This document shows, one piece after another, positions 19,263-28,620 of a stretch of DNA of 64,000 nucleotides (positions are counted from its first letter, which is position 1; each line of letters opens with the position of its first letter). The stretch comes from Carnobacterium gallinarum DSM 4847. Lineage in GTDB: Bacteria; Bacillota; Bacilli; Lactobacillales; Carnobacteriaceae. The position numbers and the translations under genes were made by a program. The DNA lies in assembly GCF_000744375.1 (NCBI RefSeq), contig NZ_JQLU01000004.1, positions 372,001 to 436,000 of the forward strand. The letters are read 5' to 3'. The notes under the pieces were generated by a model. The model worked only from the letters and a program-made list of their open reading frames with translations, had not been told where the DNA came from and ran no database searches.

Positions 19263-19375
19263 CGAATTGTGAACGCTTTCTAAATTAAATAACCTAACTC
19301 TATTTAAAATAATGTTCTTACTTAAGTATTTATTCTTTGTTACAAGACATTATAAATAACCTTTCGGAAATGTAC

Positions 19376-19415
19376 GGAATAAACAAAAGAAACTTACTGA
19401 AAATCAGTAGGTTTC
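19376..19415 (-). terminator. Intrinsic terminator overlapping the recO stop
   Basis: A 12-bp stem with one G.U pair (19389-19400 with 19404-19415) covering the last recO codons, followed on the minus strand by TTTTGTTTATT. Confidence 0.8.
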
Positions 19416-20188
19416 TCTTGTCTTTGAAGAAGCATATCTCCCCATGTATACATTTGATCAATAAATGATTTACTTTTTAATTTAATACCAACTGATTCCT
19501 CGTAAATCATATCTAATAGAACTCGTAGTTCTTTTTTTGTTTCTTCCTTCACTTTAATCTCTCCAAGTTGATCTAAATTCAATCGTGAAAAAATTCGTAA
19601 AAAATGAATGGCTCGAGGAGAGGCATGATAGCGATGTTCATCTAAGTGCCAATGCTTTTGACATAAAAGACCACCGTAGCTAGAGGAGTAATCAAAGGTC
19701 CCTTCCGTTGTTCCACAAGATACACACCCTCGTAATTCTGGTGCTACCCCAAAATATGGTAAAATTTGTACTTCAAAAATATTTACCATAATTTCTGGAT
19801 CATACCCTTCATCAATATCTATCAAGGTCATTTCAATTTTATGGAATAGTGCTGAATCTACAATAGCATCTTCTAATGCTGCGTCAGCTAAACCTAATAC
19901 ATACGTCGCATAAGCATTCAAAAAAATATCTTTTTGCATTGCCGAATAATGAACAACTTCTTTAGCATCTCGTAAAAAACAAAGGCCTGAATCACGAATA
20001 TCTGCGATATAATTTGCCTTAGTGAAAGGTAAAATAGCTGCTTTTAATTTACTATTTGGCTTTCTAGTTCCTTTGACAAAAAACATTCGCTTTCCAAAAC
20101 GATTCGTAAATATCTTCACTAATCGATCATTTTCTCGATGATTTCGCACAGATAAAATAATTCCTTCAACTTCTTCTAATTGAGACAT
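19394..20188 (-). CDS. recO: DNA repair protein RecO
   Basis: A 264-residue recombination mediator that helps load RecA at gaps with RecF and RecR. The N-terminal OB fold is visible (VEGIILSVRNHRENDRLVKIF and FVKGTRKPNSKLKAAI). A helical domain follows, with a zinc finger: CVSC near residues 155-158 and a second Cys/His group (GLLCQKHWH) near 175. It lies 81 bases beyond era, the common Firmicutes order, but a terminator separates them, so it is probably transcribed from its own promoter at least in part. Confidence 0.95.
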   Translation of the reverse strand: MSQLEEVEGIILSVRNHRENDRLVKIFTNRFGKRMFFVKGTRKPNSKLKAAILPFTKANYIADIRDSGLCFLRDAKEVVHYSAMQKDIFLNAYATYVLGLADAALEDAIVDSALFHKIEMTLIDIDEGYDPEIMVNIFEVQILPYFGVAPELRGCVSCGTTEGTFDYSSSYGGLLCQKHWHLDEHRYHASPRAIHFLRIFSRLNLDQLGEIKVKEETKKELRVLLDMIYEESVGIKLKSKSFIDQMYTWGDMLLQRQEKPTDFQ

Positions 20189-20216
20189 TCCGAAATCTCC
20201 TTTCCTGTTTATGAAT

Positions 20217-20250
20217 AAAGTAAGAAAAGCCGAGAAATTAATCTCAGCTT
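20217..20250 (-). terminator. Intrinsic terminator after era
   Basis: Minus-strand stem AAGCTGAGA / TCTCGGCTT (20242-20250 with 20227-20235, one G.U) followed by TTCTTAC and a short T-run. It closes the phoH-to-era operon. Confidence 0.7.
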
Positions 20251-20269
20251 CCCCATCAAATCCAATGAT

Positions 20270-21169
20270 TTAGTAGTTGTCTTTACGATAACCATAATCA
20301 GTTAAATAATTTTGTTTGTCACGCCAATCTTTTTGAACTTTTACCCAAAGTTCCAAATAAATTTTGTCACCTAACATAACCTCGATATCACGGCGAGCTT
20401 TGATCCCGATATCTTTGAGCATTTTTCCGCCTTTGCCAATAATAATTCCTTTTTGTGAAGAGCGTTCCACAATAATCGTTGCTTGGACTTGAACTTTGTC
20501 ATTCTCATTACGTTTCATGCCTTCTACAACAACAGCTACTGAGTGTGGGATTTCTTCTCTAGTTAATTCCAACACTTTTTCACGGATTAATTCAGACACA
20601 ATAAAGTACTCTGGATGATCGGTCACTTGATCTTCTGGATAAAATTGTGGACCTTCTGGTAAATAGCGAAGCAATTCTCCTAATAAAGTGTCAACATTAT
20701 TTCCTTCAGTTGCAGAAATTGGAACAATCTGTTCAAAAGGTAATAACTCACGATAATTTTCAATAATTTCTAATAGCTTATCTGGATGAATTTTGTCAAT
20801 TTTATTAATAACTAAGAAAATCGGTGTTTTATTGCCTTGTAATTTTTCAATAATGAAGTTATCACCAGGACCACGTTTTTCTTCCGCATTAACCATTAAC
20901 AAAATAACATCTACTTCTCTTAACGTACTTAACGCTGAATCCACCATAAAATCGCCTAGACGATGTTTTGGTTTATGGATTCCTGGTGTATCAATGAAAA
21001 TCATTTGAGCATCAGGAGTTGTATAAATCCCTTGAATTTTATTTCTAGTTGTTTGAGCTTTATCACTCATAATTGCGATTTTTTGACCAACAACACGATT
21101 TAGTAAAGTTGATTTCCCAACATTGGGACGACCTACGATGGCAACAAAGCCAGATTTGTGTTCACTCAT
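20270..21169 (-). CDS. era: GTPase Era
   Basis: The 299-residue GTPase that binds the 3' end of 16S rRNA and aids 30S maturation. G1 GRPNVGKST (residues 13-21), G3 DTPG (near 60), G4 NKID and the C-terminal KH domain with [14 protein letters not shown] (near 245) are all present. It is the last gene of the phoH-pgpH-ybeY-dgkA-cdd-era run and starts immediately after the cdd stop. The set links rRNA maturation (YbeY, Era) with membrane and nucleotide functions, an arrangement conserved in Firmicutes. Confidence 0.98.
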   Translation of the reverse strand: MSEHKSGFVAIVGRPNVGKSTLLNRVVGQKIAIMSDKAQTTRNKIQGIYTTPDAQMIFIDTPGIHKPKHRLGDFMVDSALSTLREVDVILLMVNAEEKRGPGDNFIIEKLQGNKTPIFLVINKIDKIHPDKLLEIIENYRELLPFEQIVPISATEGNNVDTLLGELLRYLPEGPQFYPEDQVTDHPEYFIVSELIREKVLELTREEIPHSVAVVVEGMKRNENDKVQVQATIIVERSSQKGIIIGKGGKMLKDIGIKARRDIEVMLGDKIYLELWVKVQKDWRDKQNYLTDYGYRKDNY

Positions 21170-21571
<402 letters not shown>

Positions 21572-21583
21572 TCATAAGCTCCT

Positions 21584-22024
21584 TTAAAAGAATAAATAAT
21601 ATAGTTTAGGTAAAAAAATAATGGCTCCTACAACTAATGCAAAGCTAGCTGTAATCAAAACAGCAGCAGCAGCCATATCTTTGGCCTTTTTTGCTAATGG
21701 ATGAAACTTCCCATCTGCTGCTAAATCTACCAAGTTTTCTATCACAGTATTCCATATTTCCATTACAATTACAAGGAAAATTACTAAAATCATCCATAAC
21801 CATTCATACTTACTAAGCTTAAAAAACCACGACACAAAAATGACGAGGACTCCAATAAAAAGATGTACCTTTAAATTTGCTTCTTCTTTATATGCCGTGA
21901 CAATCCCATCCACTGCATGATAGAAAGATTCCAAGAAATTTTTATTTTTCTCACATCGTTCGTCTCTCTCCTCGAACGCTTTTTTATCCTGCGCATCCTT
22001 CTTATCGTTCAAGTCCATAGGCAT
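21584..22024 (-). CDS. dgkA: Diacylglycerol/undecaprenol kinase
   Basis: A 146-residue DagK-family integral membrane kinase; Gram-positive members mainly phosphorylate undecaprenol, recycling the wall-carrier lipid. A hydrophilic N-terminus (about 30 residues, longer than usual) leads into FYHAVDGIVTAYKEEANLKVH, then three membrane segments with the active-site VMEIWNTVIENLVDLA (near 85-100). The ATG at 22024 lies within the end of ybeY (23-base overlap) and has only a weak binding site, so translation is probably coupled to ybeY, or a second ATG at 22018 is used. Confidence 0.92.
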   Translation of the reverse strand: MPMDLNDKKDAQDKKAFEERDERCEKNKNFLESFYHAVDGIVTAYKEEANLKVHLFIGVLVIFVSWFFKLSKYEWLWMILVIFLVIVMEIWNTVIENLVDLAADGKFHPLAKKAKDMAAAAVLITASFALVVGAIIFLPKLYYLFF

Positions 22025-22478
22025 CTAATATCTCTTTCTGCAAACCAAACATCTCTTCTTCATCCTTAGATTCCATATGATCATAACCATTCAAATGTAA
22101 GAAACCATGAAGAGCTAAGAAACCTAATTCTCGATCAAAACTGTGACCATATTCAGAAGCTTGGCTAGCGGTTTTATCAATTGAAATAATAATATCGCCT
22201 ATATTTCGAGGCATTTTTTCATCTAACAAATCAAAATTAATAGCAATATCCTCTTCAACTTCATCTTCCATTGCAAAACTAATGACATCCGTTGGTGTAT
22301 CTTTTCCTCGATAATCACGATTAATTACTTGAATACCAGCATCATCGACAAAGGTCACAGACATTTCAGTATCAGCAGGTAAATCTAAATGAGTTCCAGC
22401 AAATTCCAACAGAGTCTCCACCAACCTCGTCTGTTCCTCTGTAACTTTTCCTGTTTCATCAAATAAATCTAATTCCAT
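22002..22478 (-). CDS. ybeY: Endoribonuclease YbeY (rRNA maturation)
   Basis: A zinc-dependent endoribonuclease required for 16S rRNA 3'-end maturation and ribosome quality control. The metal site H-x3-H-x5-H is seen in LHGFLHLNGYDHM near residue 130, preceded by GDIIISID. I place the start at ATG 22478 (MELDLFDE) because AGAGGA lies about 10 bases upstream, giving 158 residues. The ATG at 22496 has no convincing site. It sits downstream of pgpH and overlaps dgkA, a standard order. Confidence 0.95.
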   Translation of the reverse strand: MELDLFDETGKVTEEQTRLVETLLEFAGTHLDLPADTEMSVTFVDDAGIQVINRDYRGKDTPTDVISFAMEDEVEEDIAINFDLLDEKMPRNIGDIIISIDKTASQASEYGHSFDRELGFLALHGFLHLNGYDHMESKDEEEMFGLQKEILDAYGLER

Positions 22479-22499
22479 AGTAGGACTTCCTCTCATTGA

Positions 22500-24671
22500 C
22501 TATTTTTCTTGTTCTTCTTTTTTTAAACTTGGGTATTCAATCCTAGAATGGAAAGTTCCATTTAAACCTTCGCAAATAGAGTTCTCAACTAGTTTTAATT
22601 CACGTAAGGTAATATCACATTCGTCAAATTGACCATCACTGATTCGACTACTAATCAAGTTATGCACAAATTTAGCAATCTCTTCTTTTGTTGGAGCCGC
22701 CATTGACCGCACAGCAGCTTCTGCACTATCAGCAATATTAATTACAGCAGCTTCTTTTGTTTGTGGTTTAGGTCCTGGATATCTAAAATCAGCTTCAGTC
22801 ACAGAATCATCCGTTTCCTTTGCCTTTACATAAAAATACTTCATCAATGTTGTTCCATGATGTTGCGCACAAATATCAATAATGCTTTGAGGCATCTTAG
22901 CTCCCTCTAACATTTTAACACCTTCTGTTACATGATTGAAAATTATTTGTTTACTTTCCTCTGGTGCTAGCATATTGTGAGGATTTTCCATTCCAGTAGG
23001 CAAATTTTCTACAAAAAAGAATGGATGACGAAGCTTACCAACATCGTGATAATAACAAGCTACCCGAGCAAACATCGAATCTCCACCAATTGCACCAACG
23101 GCATTAGCACTTAAATTGGCAACCATTAAACTATGATGATACGTTCCAGGAGCCCGAGTTAGCAACTCTTTCAACAATGGTTGATTCGGATTTGCCAACT
23201 CAGTCATTGTTAAAATCGCATTGTCTACAAATAAAACTTCCACATATGGATTCAGCATAATTGCTAAAACATATGAAATCAATCCACTTAACATTCCATA
23301 ACAAAGAACCATAAGTCCTTCTCTTGAAAAAATTTGAATATTTAGATAGTAAATAAAAGCAATTAAAAATAAACCATTAAAAATAGTCGTCCAAACAAAA
23401 CTAGTATATAACTGTTTTCGCTGGTTTTTACGACTTAACATTGTTCCCATCATACCACTCAATAAATAAAATAGTGTGATGATGATACTAAAACTAGTTC
23501 CAGCATCTTTTATAAAAATAAAAATTGAAAAGGCTGCTAAAAAACCATTAGCGATAATTCCAAAACGTCTAGAGAGGAATAACGTTAATAATAATGGGAA
23601 TAATGCAGCTGGATAAAGCATGGCTAAATAATTAGCTCCAGCATTTTGAATTAATTGAAGTCCTTTCATTAAAAAGACACCAAAAATAATTAAAAATGAG
23701 TACAAGGTAATACAACGACCAAATTCTATTCGTTCTTCTTTTTTTGCACTCCCTAAAAAATAAAGTACTAACGCATGGGTAATAACTAAAATAATTAGGC
23801 CAATCATAGGCTGGTAAGAAGTTTGTTTATCTAATAATCCCAATAGTTTCAATTGATGCATAGCATTAGGATCCACAACATGCCCCTCTTGAACAATAAC
23901 TTGACCTTGTAAAAGTAAAGCTGGTTGAACCCGTTCTTTAGCCTCAACTTTGGCAATTTCAGTGGCTTTTCCATCGTAAATATCATTTTCAACGATACTA
24001 TTTTCAATTAATAAAGCAACAATTCGTTGGTTAGGTACCGATAAGTCAGTATACTCGAGCTGGTCTTTGGCCGTTTGTCGAATAGCAGATACATTTTCTT
24101 TTTTTATTGAGCGTCCCATTTCTTGTTCAACACTTTTAATCGTCGCATCTTTGATTGACTTTAGACTGCTATTATCTGCATCTAATAATTGAATTAAAAC
24201 CCAATTAGGCAATAAACGAACAAATTCTTCTGCTTGATCATTTGTATTCTTCATTTTCTCACTTAAAATGCTTAAACGTTCTTTTTCTGAAATAGCAGCT
24301 ACTACGGTTTTATTTGTTTCTACTACTGGCTCAGCTTTCTTTTTTTCCAATTGTCCACTAGCTTCATCGAGTGCTGCAAACAAGAAATTAAGATTCGCTA
24401 TCTTTGTTGTAGCGATACTCGTATTGTAACGATAAACAGGATTAACGTTCTCCTGTGCTAATTTCTGTGCCTCAATGGTTTTTTCCCGATCTTCTACAGT
24501 TGCATTGGCACGAATCGTTTCTTCAGCAACTTGATAGAGTTTTACATCTAATGATCGTGGCAGCACACTATGAAACATAATAACAAAAAGAATGATTGAA
24601 AGCAGAACCAGGACAAAAGGAATATACACTCTACCCATTCTTTTTTGTGTTCGTTCTAGCATTCCTTTCAT
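22500..24671 (-). CDS. pgpH: Cyclic-di-AMP phosphodiesterase PgpH (7TMR-HD)
   Basis: A 723-residue membrane protein of the YqfF/PgpH family that degrades c-di-AMP to pApA, affecting osmotic balance and wall stress. There is an N-terminal membrane anchor (about 15-35), a large extracellular 7TM-HDED domain (about 40-285) and seven membrane helices (about 290-480). The cytoplasmic HD domain has ARVACYYHDVGKL and later H residues (NHVTEGV, QHHGTT). AAGGAG lies six bases before the start. It follows phoH by 11 bases. Full length. Confidence 0.96.
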   Translation of the reverse strand: MKGMLERTQKRMGRVYIPFVLVLLSIILFVIMFHSVLPRSLDVKLYQVAEETIRANATVEDREKTIEAQKLAQENVNPVYRYNTSIATTKIANLNFLFAALDEASGQLEKKKAEPVVETNKTVVAAISEKERLSILSEKMKNTNDQAEEFVRLLPNWVLIQLLDADNSSLKSIKDATIKSVEQEMGRSIKKENVSAIRQTAKDQLEYTDLSVPNQRIVALLIENSIVENDIYDGKATEIAKVEAKERVQPALLLQGQVIVQEGHVVDPNAMHQLKLLGLLDKQTSYQPMIGLIILVITHALVLYFLGSAKKEERIEFGRCITLYSFLIIFGVFLMKGLQLIQNAGANYLAMLYPAALFPLLLTLFLSRRFGIIANGFLAAFSIFIFIKDAGTSFSIIITLFYLLSGMMGTMLSRKNQRKQLYTSFVWTTIFNGLFLIAFIYYLNIQIFSREGLMVLCYGMLSGLISYVLAIMLNPYVEVLFVDNAILTMTELANPNQPLLKELLTRAPGTYHHSLMVANLSANAVGAIGGDSMFARVACYYHDVGKLRHPFFFVENLPTGMENPHNMLAPEESKQIIFNHVTEGVKMLEGAKMPQSIIDICAQHHGTTLMKYFYVKAKETDDSVTEADFRYPGPKPQTKEAAVINIADSAEAAVRSMAAPTKEEIAKFVHNLISSRISDGQFDECDITLRELKLVENSICEGLNGTFHSRIEYPSLKKEEQEK

Positions 24672-24682
24672 TCTTTCACTCC

Positions 24683-25684
24683 TTACTCTGTTAAGCTAGA
24701 TTTCTTTTCATCAAATTCTTTTCTATCTTCACGTTCATAAGCATCAATAATACTAGCAACTACAGGATGTCTTACTACATCACTTGAATCAAATGTTACA
24801 AAACCAATCCCTTTAATTCCTTGCAATGTTCGTTCTGCATGAACTAAACCACTTCCAGCCCCACGGGGTAAGTCAATTTGTGTTTTGTCACCATTCACAA
24901 TCATTTTTGATCCAAAACCTAGACGTGTTAAAAACATCTTCATTTGAGCCGTTGTTGCATTTTGAGCCTCATCTAAGATAACAAATGCATCTTCTAATGT
25001 TCGACCACGCATGTAAGCCAACGGCGCAATCTCAATCACACCACGATCCATTAAACGAGTCGTATGCTCTGTACCAAAAACATTATTTAGAGCATCATAA
25101 ATTGGACGTAAATAGGGATCGACTTTCTCTTTTAAATCCCCAGGTAAAAAGCCTAGCTTTTCACCGGCTTCAACAGCCGGTCTAGTTAAAATAATTTTTT
25201 GAACATCACCATTTTTTAAGGCAGCAATTGCCATAACAACAGCCAAATATGTTTTCCCAGTTCCAGCTGGTCCAATCCCAAAAACGATATCATTCTTGCG
25301 AAGCGCTTGAACATACTGGCGCTGACCAAAATTTTTCACGCGAATAGGTTTTCCATTACGGTCTTTGCCAATTTCTTCATCGTACATGGCAATAAAATAC
25401 TCAATTGTACCGCGCTCAGCCATTTTAATAGCACTAACAATATCGGCTTGACCAATTTGAATTCCACGTTTTATTAATTCTTGTAATTGAAGCAAAATTG
25501 CTTCAGCATGCTCAACTTGTTCTTCTTCTCCAATTAACTCAATCTTTTCACCACGACTATTAATCACAATCTCTAATGATTCTTCTAGTAATTTTAAATT
25601 TTTATCATGAGTACCAAATAATGCAACAGCAATATCGGCATTTTTCAATAGCATTTCTTTGCTTACATCTTCTGATTTGGTCAA
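24683..25684 (-). CDS. phoH: PhoH-like ATPase
   Basis: A 333-residue PhoH/PhoL-type protein: an N-terminal small RNA-binding-like region and a C-terminal P-loop ATPase related to superfamily I helicases. Walker A GPAGTGKT is near residue 137 and Walker B VILDEAQNAT near 235; GDKTQIDLPRG is also typical. The start appears to be TTG at 25684 with GGAG about 11 bases upstream. It heads the six-gene run through pgpH, ybeY, dgkA, cdd and era. Proposed roles for the family concern RNA metabolism; the precise function is unsettled. Confidence 0.94.
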   Translation of the reverse strand: MTKSEDVSKEMLLKNADIAVALFGTHDKNLKLLEESLEIVINSRGEKIELIGEEEQVEHAEAILLQLQELIKRGIQIGQADIVSAIKMAERGTIEYFIAMYDEEIGKDRNGKPIRVKNFGQRQYVQALRKNDIVFGIGPAGTGKTYLAVVMAIAALKNGDVQKIILTRPAVEAGEKLGFLPGDLKEKVDPYLRPIYDALNNVFGTEHTTRLMDRGVIEIAPLAYMRGRTLEDAFVILDEAQNATTAQMKMFLTRLGFGSKMIVNGDKTQIDLPRGAGSGLVHAERTLQGIKGIGFVTFDSSDVVRHPVVASIIDAYEREDRKEFDEKKSSLTE

Positions 25685-25822
25685 ACAAGCGACACTCCTT
25701 TTTCTTCCCTACTTTTTCATAAGGTTTCACTTAAAATAATAGCATATTTTTAACTTAAAAAGAAGTATTGACTTTTCCCTAACTATTCCTTTCATTTGAA
25801 AAGAGGATTTGCTATAACTATT

Positions 25823-25860
25823 TGAAAAAAACGCTCTAAAATAAGTTCATTTTAGAGTGT
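25823..25860 (-). terminator. Intrinsic terminator after the methyltransferase gene
   Basis: A 12-bp stem with one wobble (25831-25842 with 25849-25860) and T-tracts on both sides; minus-strand tail TTTTTTCAAAT. Confidence 0.9.
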
Positions 25861-25877
25861 TTTTTTTAAATAGAACG

Positions 25878-26642
25878 TTATTCTTTTCTAGCTACAATAA
25901 TAAAACGATGTTCTTTTACTACAAAAAAACCTTGGCGTTCAATTATTTTGTGAAGTTTTATTAATTGTGAAAAAGATGTTTCCACTGAAAAATCAGGAAA
26001 TTCCCACTCAATTCGTTTAGCAAAATATACAAAAGCTGCAACGCTTTTAAATGTGGTAAAAGGAAATTCTTCAAACCCAAGTTCAACAGTAAACCCAGCT
26101 GCTTCTATTTCTTGTACCTTCTTAGATAGGAAATTTTCTTGATTTAAGTCTCTTAATTGATTGGGTAAAATGTATTGTGCAATTTCCGAATGATTTAAGC
26201 CACCCACTTGTTGAGTAATGAAAACACCTCCCGCTCTTAAAACTCGAGTCACTTCTGAAACATCATAAGCTTCGTGACGATTGATTACACAATCGAAGGA
26301 GTCAGCCAAAATAGGTAATTGCTCGTCCGCTGAAACTGGATAAACCGTTATTCCTAAGGGACTTAACTCTCTTTGACAGAGTTCAATATTTGGCGGATAG
26401 GCTTCCGTTACACTGGTTAAATAGTACGGATGTTTTAGACCTTTTAAAAAATTCCCATCAGCTGTCCCCATATCTAATAACTGGTCTTTTTGATCTAAAT
26501 ATTTATGCACAATTTTCTGGTAATCCCACATTACTATTCCAGATTGATGAAAATCGGCTATCCGTGAAAAATCCCAGCCGGTTAATTGACTATCTTCTTC
26601 TATTTTCCATAATTTTTTTAATTCTATTTCACTATTTTGCAT
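25878..26642 (-). CDS. Class I SAM-dependent methyltransferase, substrate unknown
   Basis: A 254-residue methyltransferase. Motif I is LLDMGTADGNFLKGL (near 55-69), the acidic residue ending strand 2 lies in VTEAYPPN (near 78), and post-motif segments VSADEQLPILADSFDCVINRHEAYDV and LRAGGVFITQQVG (near 140) follow. The C-terminal 90 residues give no substrate clue. Family knowledge allows RNA, protein or small-molecule targets. It is a monocistron with its own terminator, and its leader contains a large conserved-looking RNA fold (26683-26771), so RNA-level regulation is likely. GGAG lies about 10 bases upstream of the ATG. Confidence 0.85.
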   Translation of the reverse strand: MQNSEIELKKLWKIEEDSQLTGWDFSRIADFHQSGIVMWDYQKIVHKYLDQKDQLLDMGTADGNFLKGLKHPYYLTSVTEAYPPNIELCQRELSPLGITVYPVSADEQLPILADSFDCVINRHEAYDVSEVTRVLRAGGVFITQQVGGLNHSEIAQYILPNQLRDLNQENFLSKKVQEIEAAGFTVELGFEEFPFTTFKSVAAFVYFAKRIEWEFPDFSVETSFSQLIKLHKIIERQGFFVVKEHRFIIVARKE

Positions 26643-26682
26643 CTGCTATCACTCCATTTTCAAATTTATCTGACTTTGAAAA

Positions 26683-26771
26683 TCAGTTCAGCTTAAGCAA
26701 GGTTGCCTATAACTTATTTTTTATAGTTTCCTCAGCGTCAGTCGTTACAAGCCTTACTTATACTGAACTGA
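26683..26771 (-). ncRNA. Structured 5' leader of the methyltransferase gene (unclassified)
   Basis: On minus-strand RNA: a closing 9-bp stem (26763-26771 with 26683-26691), a second helix (26748-26759 with 26695-26705, one G.U and one bulge) and an inner CTATA/TATAG hairpin (26707-26726), leaving a single-stranded arm TAACGACTGACGCTGAGG. The C/A mismatch on DNA becomes G.U in the minus RNA. An alternative TTTTCAAA/TTTGAAAA hairpin lies closer to the start. I could not match it to a known riboswitch class. Confidence 0.55.
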
Positions 26772-26960
26772 GGAGTTCCCGAATTTCATTATCATCATGA
26801 AGCCACCTTTGATTTTATTGAATTCAGTATAACATTAGTTCGCTCGCAAGAAAACCCTTACAAACCGAATTTATCTTTTAGTCTATGCACTTTTTATTTC
26901 CTTACTAAAAATATATTGATTAAGATATACTATCAATAGCATGTCAGAGATTTAAGTGGA

Positions 26961-26998
26961 ACAAAAAAGAGCATTATAGGAAAAACCTACAATGCTCT
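26961..26998 (-). terminator. Intrinsic terminator after yqeY
   Basis: Stem AGAGCATT.TAGG / CCTA.AATGCTCT (26968-26980 with 26986-26998) followed on the minus strand by TTTTTTGTTCC. Confidence 0.85.
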
Positions 26999-27006
26999 TT
27001 AAAGTT

Positions 27007-27450
27007 TTAATTTAATAACTCTTTGACAATTCGATTCACTTCATTGCCATCAGCTTTACCCTTAGTTTCAGGCATTACTGCACTCATCACTTTACCGAAG
27101 TCCTTCATAGAAGACGCTTCAACTTGTGTAATAGCATTGCTGACAATTTCTTTAATCTCATCTTCAGAAAGTTGTTTAGGCATATATTTTTCAACAATAT
27201 CAATTTCAACTTGAGTTTTTTCTACCAAATCATCGCGATCTGCTTTTTTAAACTCAGCTAAAGAATCTCTACGTTGCTTCATTTCACGAGCTAGAATAGT
27301 TAATTCTTGATCCTCATTCAATTCAGAGCCTATTTTAATTTGTTCATTTTGTAATGAAGCTTTTAACATACGAACAACGGATAAAGTTTCTTTATCTTTT
27401 GCACGCATAGCTGTTTTCATATCTTCATTCAACGTTGTTAGAAGTGACAT
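27007..27450 (-). CDS. yqeY: GatB/YqeY domain protein
   Basis: A 147-residue all-helical protein matching the stand-alone YqeY family, related to the C-terminal tRNA-binding domain of GatB. It starts LLTTLNEDMKTAMRAKD and shows the MRAKD...SVVRMLKASLQNEQI and EKYMPKQLSEDEI segments and the C-terminal DFGKVMSAVMPETKGKADG motif. A role in tRNA-dependent amidation has been suggested by homology but is not proven. It follows rpsU, the usual Firmicutes pair, and ends at a strong terminator. Confidence 0.94.
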   Translation of the reverse strand: MSLLTTLNEDMKTAMRAKDKETLSVVRMLKASLQNEQIKIGSELNEDQELTILAREMKQRRDSLAEFKKADRDDLVEKTQVEIDIVEKYMPKQLSEDEIKEIVSNAITQVEASSMKDFGKVMSAVMPETKGKADGNEVNRIVKELLN

Positions 27451-27486
27451 ATTCAGTCTCCTCTCATTTCTTAGTGAAACTTAAAA

Positions 27487-27660
27487 CTAGAATTTACGTT
27501 TTCTAGCAGCTTCAGATTTTTTCTTACGCTTCACACTTGGTTTTTCATAGAATTCGCGTTTGCGAGCTTCTTGTAAAGTACCTGTTTTAGAAACGGTACG
27601 TTTGAAGCGACGAAGAGCATCATCAAGAGATTCGTTTTTACGAACGACTGTTTTTGACAT
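27487..27660 (-). CDS. rpsU: Ribosomal protein bS21
   Basis: The 57-residue S21 protein of the 30S subunit, highly basic, beginning [20 protein letters not shown] and ending in a Lys/Arg-rich tail. The start is ATG 27660, preceded by GGAGGGAGGG; a longer in-frame opening back to 27729 is not ribosomal in character and is excluded. A near-consensus promoter lies about 90 bases upstream. The stop is 36 bases before yqeY, with which it is co-transcribed. Confidence 0.97.
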   Translation of the reverse strand: MSKTVVRKNESLDDALRRFKRTVSKTGTLQEARKREFYEKPSVKRKKKSEAARKRKF

Positions 27661-27750
27661 ATTAAATTCCCTCCCTCCGAGCTTATAAAAGTAACCGTTC
27701 TTTATTACACAATTAATAAAAAATTGCATAAAGAATAACTGTCCTTCTAC

Positions 27751-27779
27751 ATTATATCGAATGAATAAAATTACGTCAA
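27751..27779 (-). promoter_or_regulatory. Strong sigma-A promoter of rpsU-yqeY
   Basis: On the minus strand: TTGACG (27774-27779), a 17-base spacer and TATAAT (27751-27756), about 90 bases upstream of rpsU. Confidence 0.9.
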
Positions 27780-27935
27780 TAAAACATTTACAATTCTTAT
27801 GAAAAACTACAAATTTCTTTAAATTTTCTACAAATAATTTCGTATCTTTTTCACATAAATAAGTAAATTTATACTGCTATAAGGGCATTTCCCTCTCAAA
27901 TTTCCATCTTTTTATATGAAATAAATTATTTTTAT

Positions 27936-28355
27936 TTATAATGCGGCACAAACCTCACATTTGCCAAATATCTCAAAACGATGACTTTCAATCTCACATC
28001 CAGTCAATTGTTCTTCAAAAAAGTTCATTGGACACATATGAATTTCTTTAGTCTTTCCACAAACTGTACAAATAAAATGATGATGATGTCCGGCATGTAA
28101 ACAACCAAAACGAAACATTTTTTCACCGTTTAATTCTGTTTCTTCTAAAATACTCATCTCAACAAATGTATATAAATTCCGATAAATAGTATCATAACTT
28201 AAATTAGGGTATTTTTCCTTTAATGATAATTGAACTTCTTTAGCAGTTAAATATCGATTTTCACTCGCAAATAGAAGCAACATATTTTCTCGTTTATCTG
28301 TGTATTTGTAACCATTATCTTTCAATTTTTGAATTGCTTGTTCAACTGCAGTCAC
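27936..28355 (-). CDS. Fur family transcriptional regulator, Zur-like
   Basis: A 139-residue Fur-superfamily repressor. The winged helix (about 15-80) has YDTIYRNLYTFVEMSIL. The regulatory His cluster is HAGHHHHFIC near 92-101. Structural zinc Cys pairs are CTVC (near 101-104) and CEVC at the C-terminus. The CPMNFFEEQLTG segment resembles zinc-sensing (Zur) members more than PerR or Fur, so zinc control is inferred. It is a single gene. Downstream of the stop only a weak AT-rich hairpin is seen. Confidence 0.88.
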   Translation of the reverse strand: MTAVEQAIQKLKDNGYKYTDKRENMLLLFASENRYLTAKEVQLSLKEKYPNLSYDTIYRNLYTFVEMSILEETELNGEKMFRFGCLHAGHHHHFICTVCGKTKEIHMCPMNFFEEQLTGCEIESHRFEIFGKCEVCAAL

Positions 28356-28620
28356 ACTTCTACCTCCTTTTGATACAAACTCTTTCCATATAGTATACTT
28401 ACTTTTTTGCTTAAATTCAACTAAACTTACTTAAAATAAGAAGAAATCATATGATACACACATTGCCTAAATAAACATGATTTTTTAATTTAATTCATTG
28501 ATTTCTATTAATATTACCCATTTTTAGAGTAGATTAATCACATTAATACGTCTTATTGATTTTTTATAGCGTATACTATATAATTGTTTTTAACGAATGG
28601 ATGACAATTGGGGTGTAAAA

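Noticed and set aside
19268-19281. cre site TGTGAACGCTTTCT
   Set aside because: It has two departures from consensus and lies at the edge of a dead sortase with no functional gene to control, so it is mentioned only as a remnant.
26683-26771. PreQ1-I riboswitch suggested by an A-rich CTATAAAAAA stretch
   Set aside because: The C-rich binding loop and the stem/tail order of that class are absent; the A-run is simply a hairpin loop.
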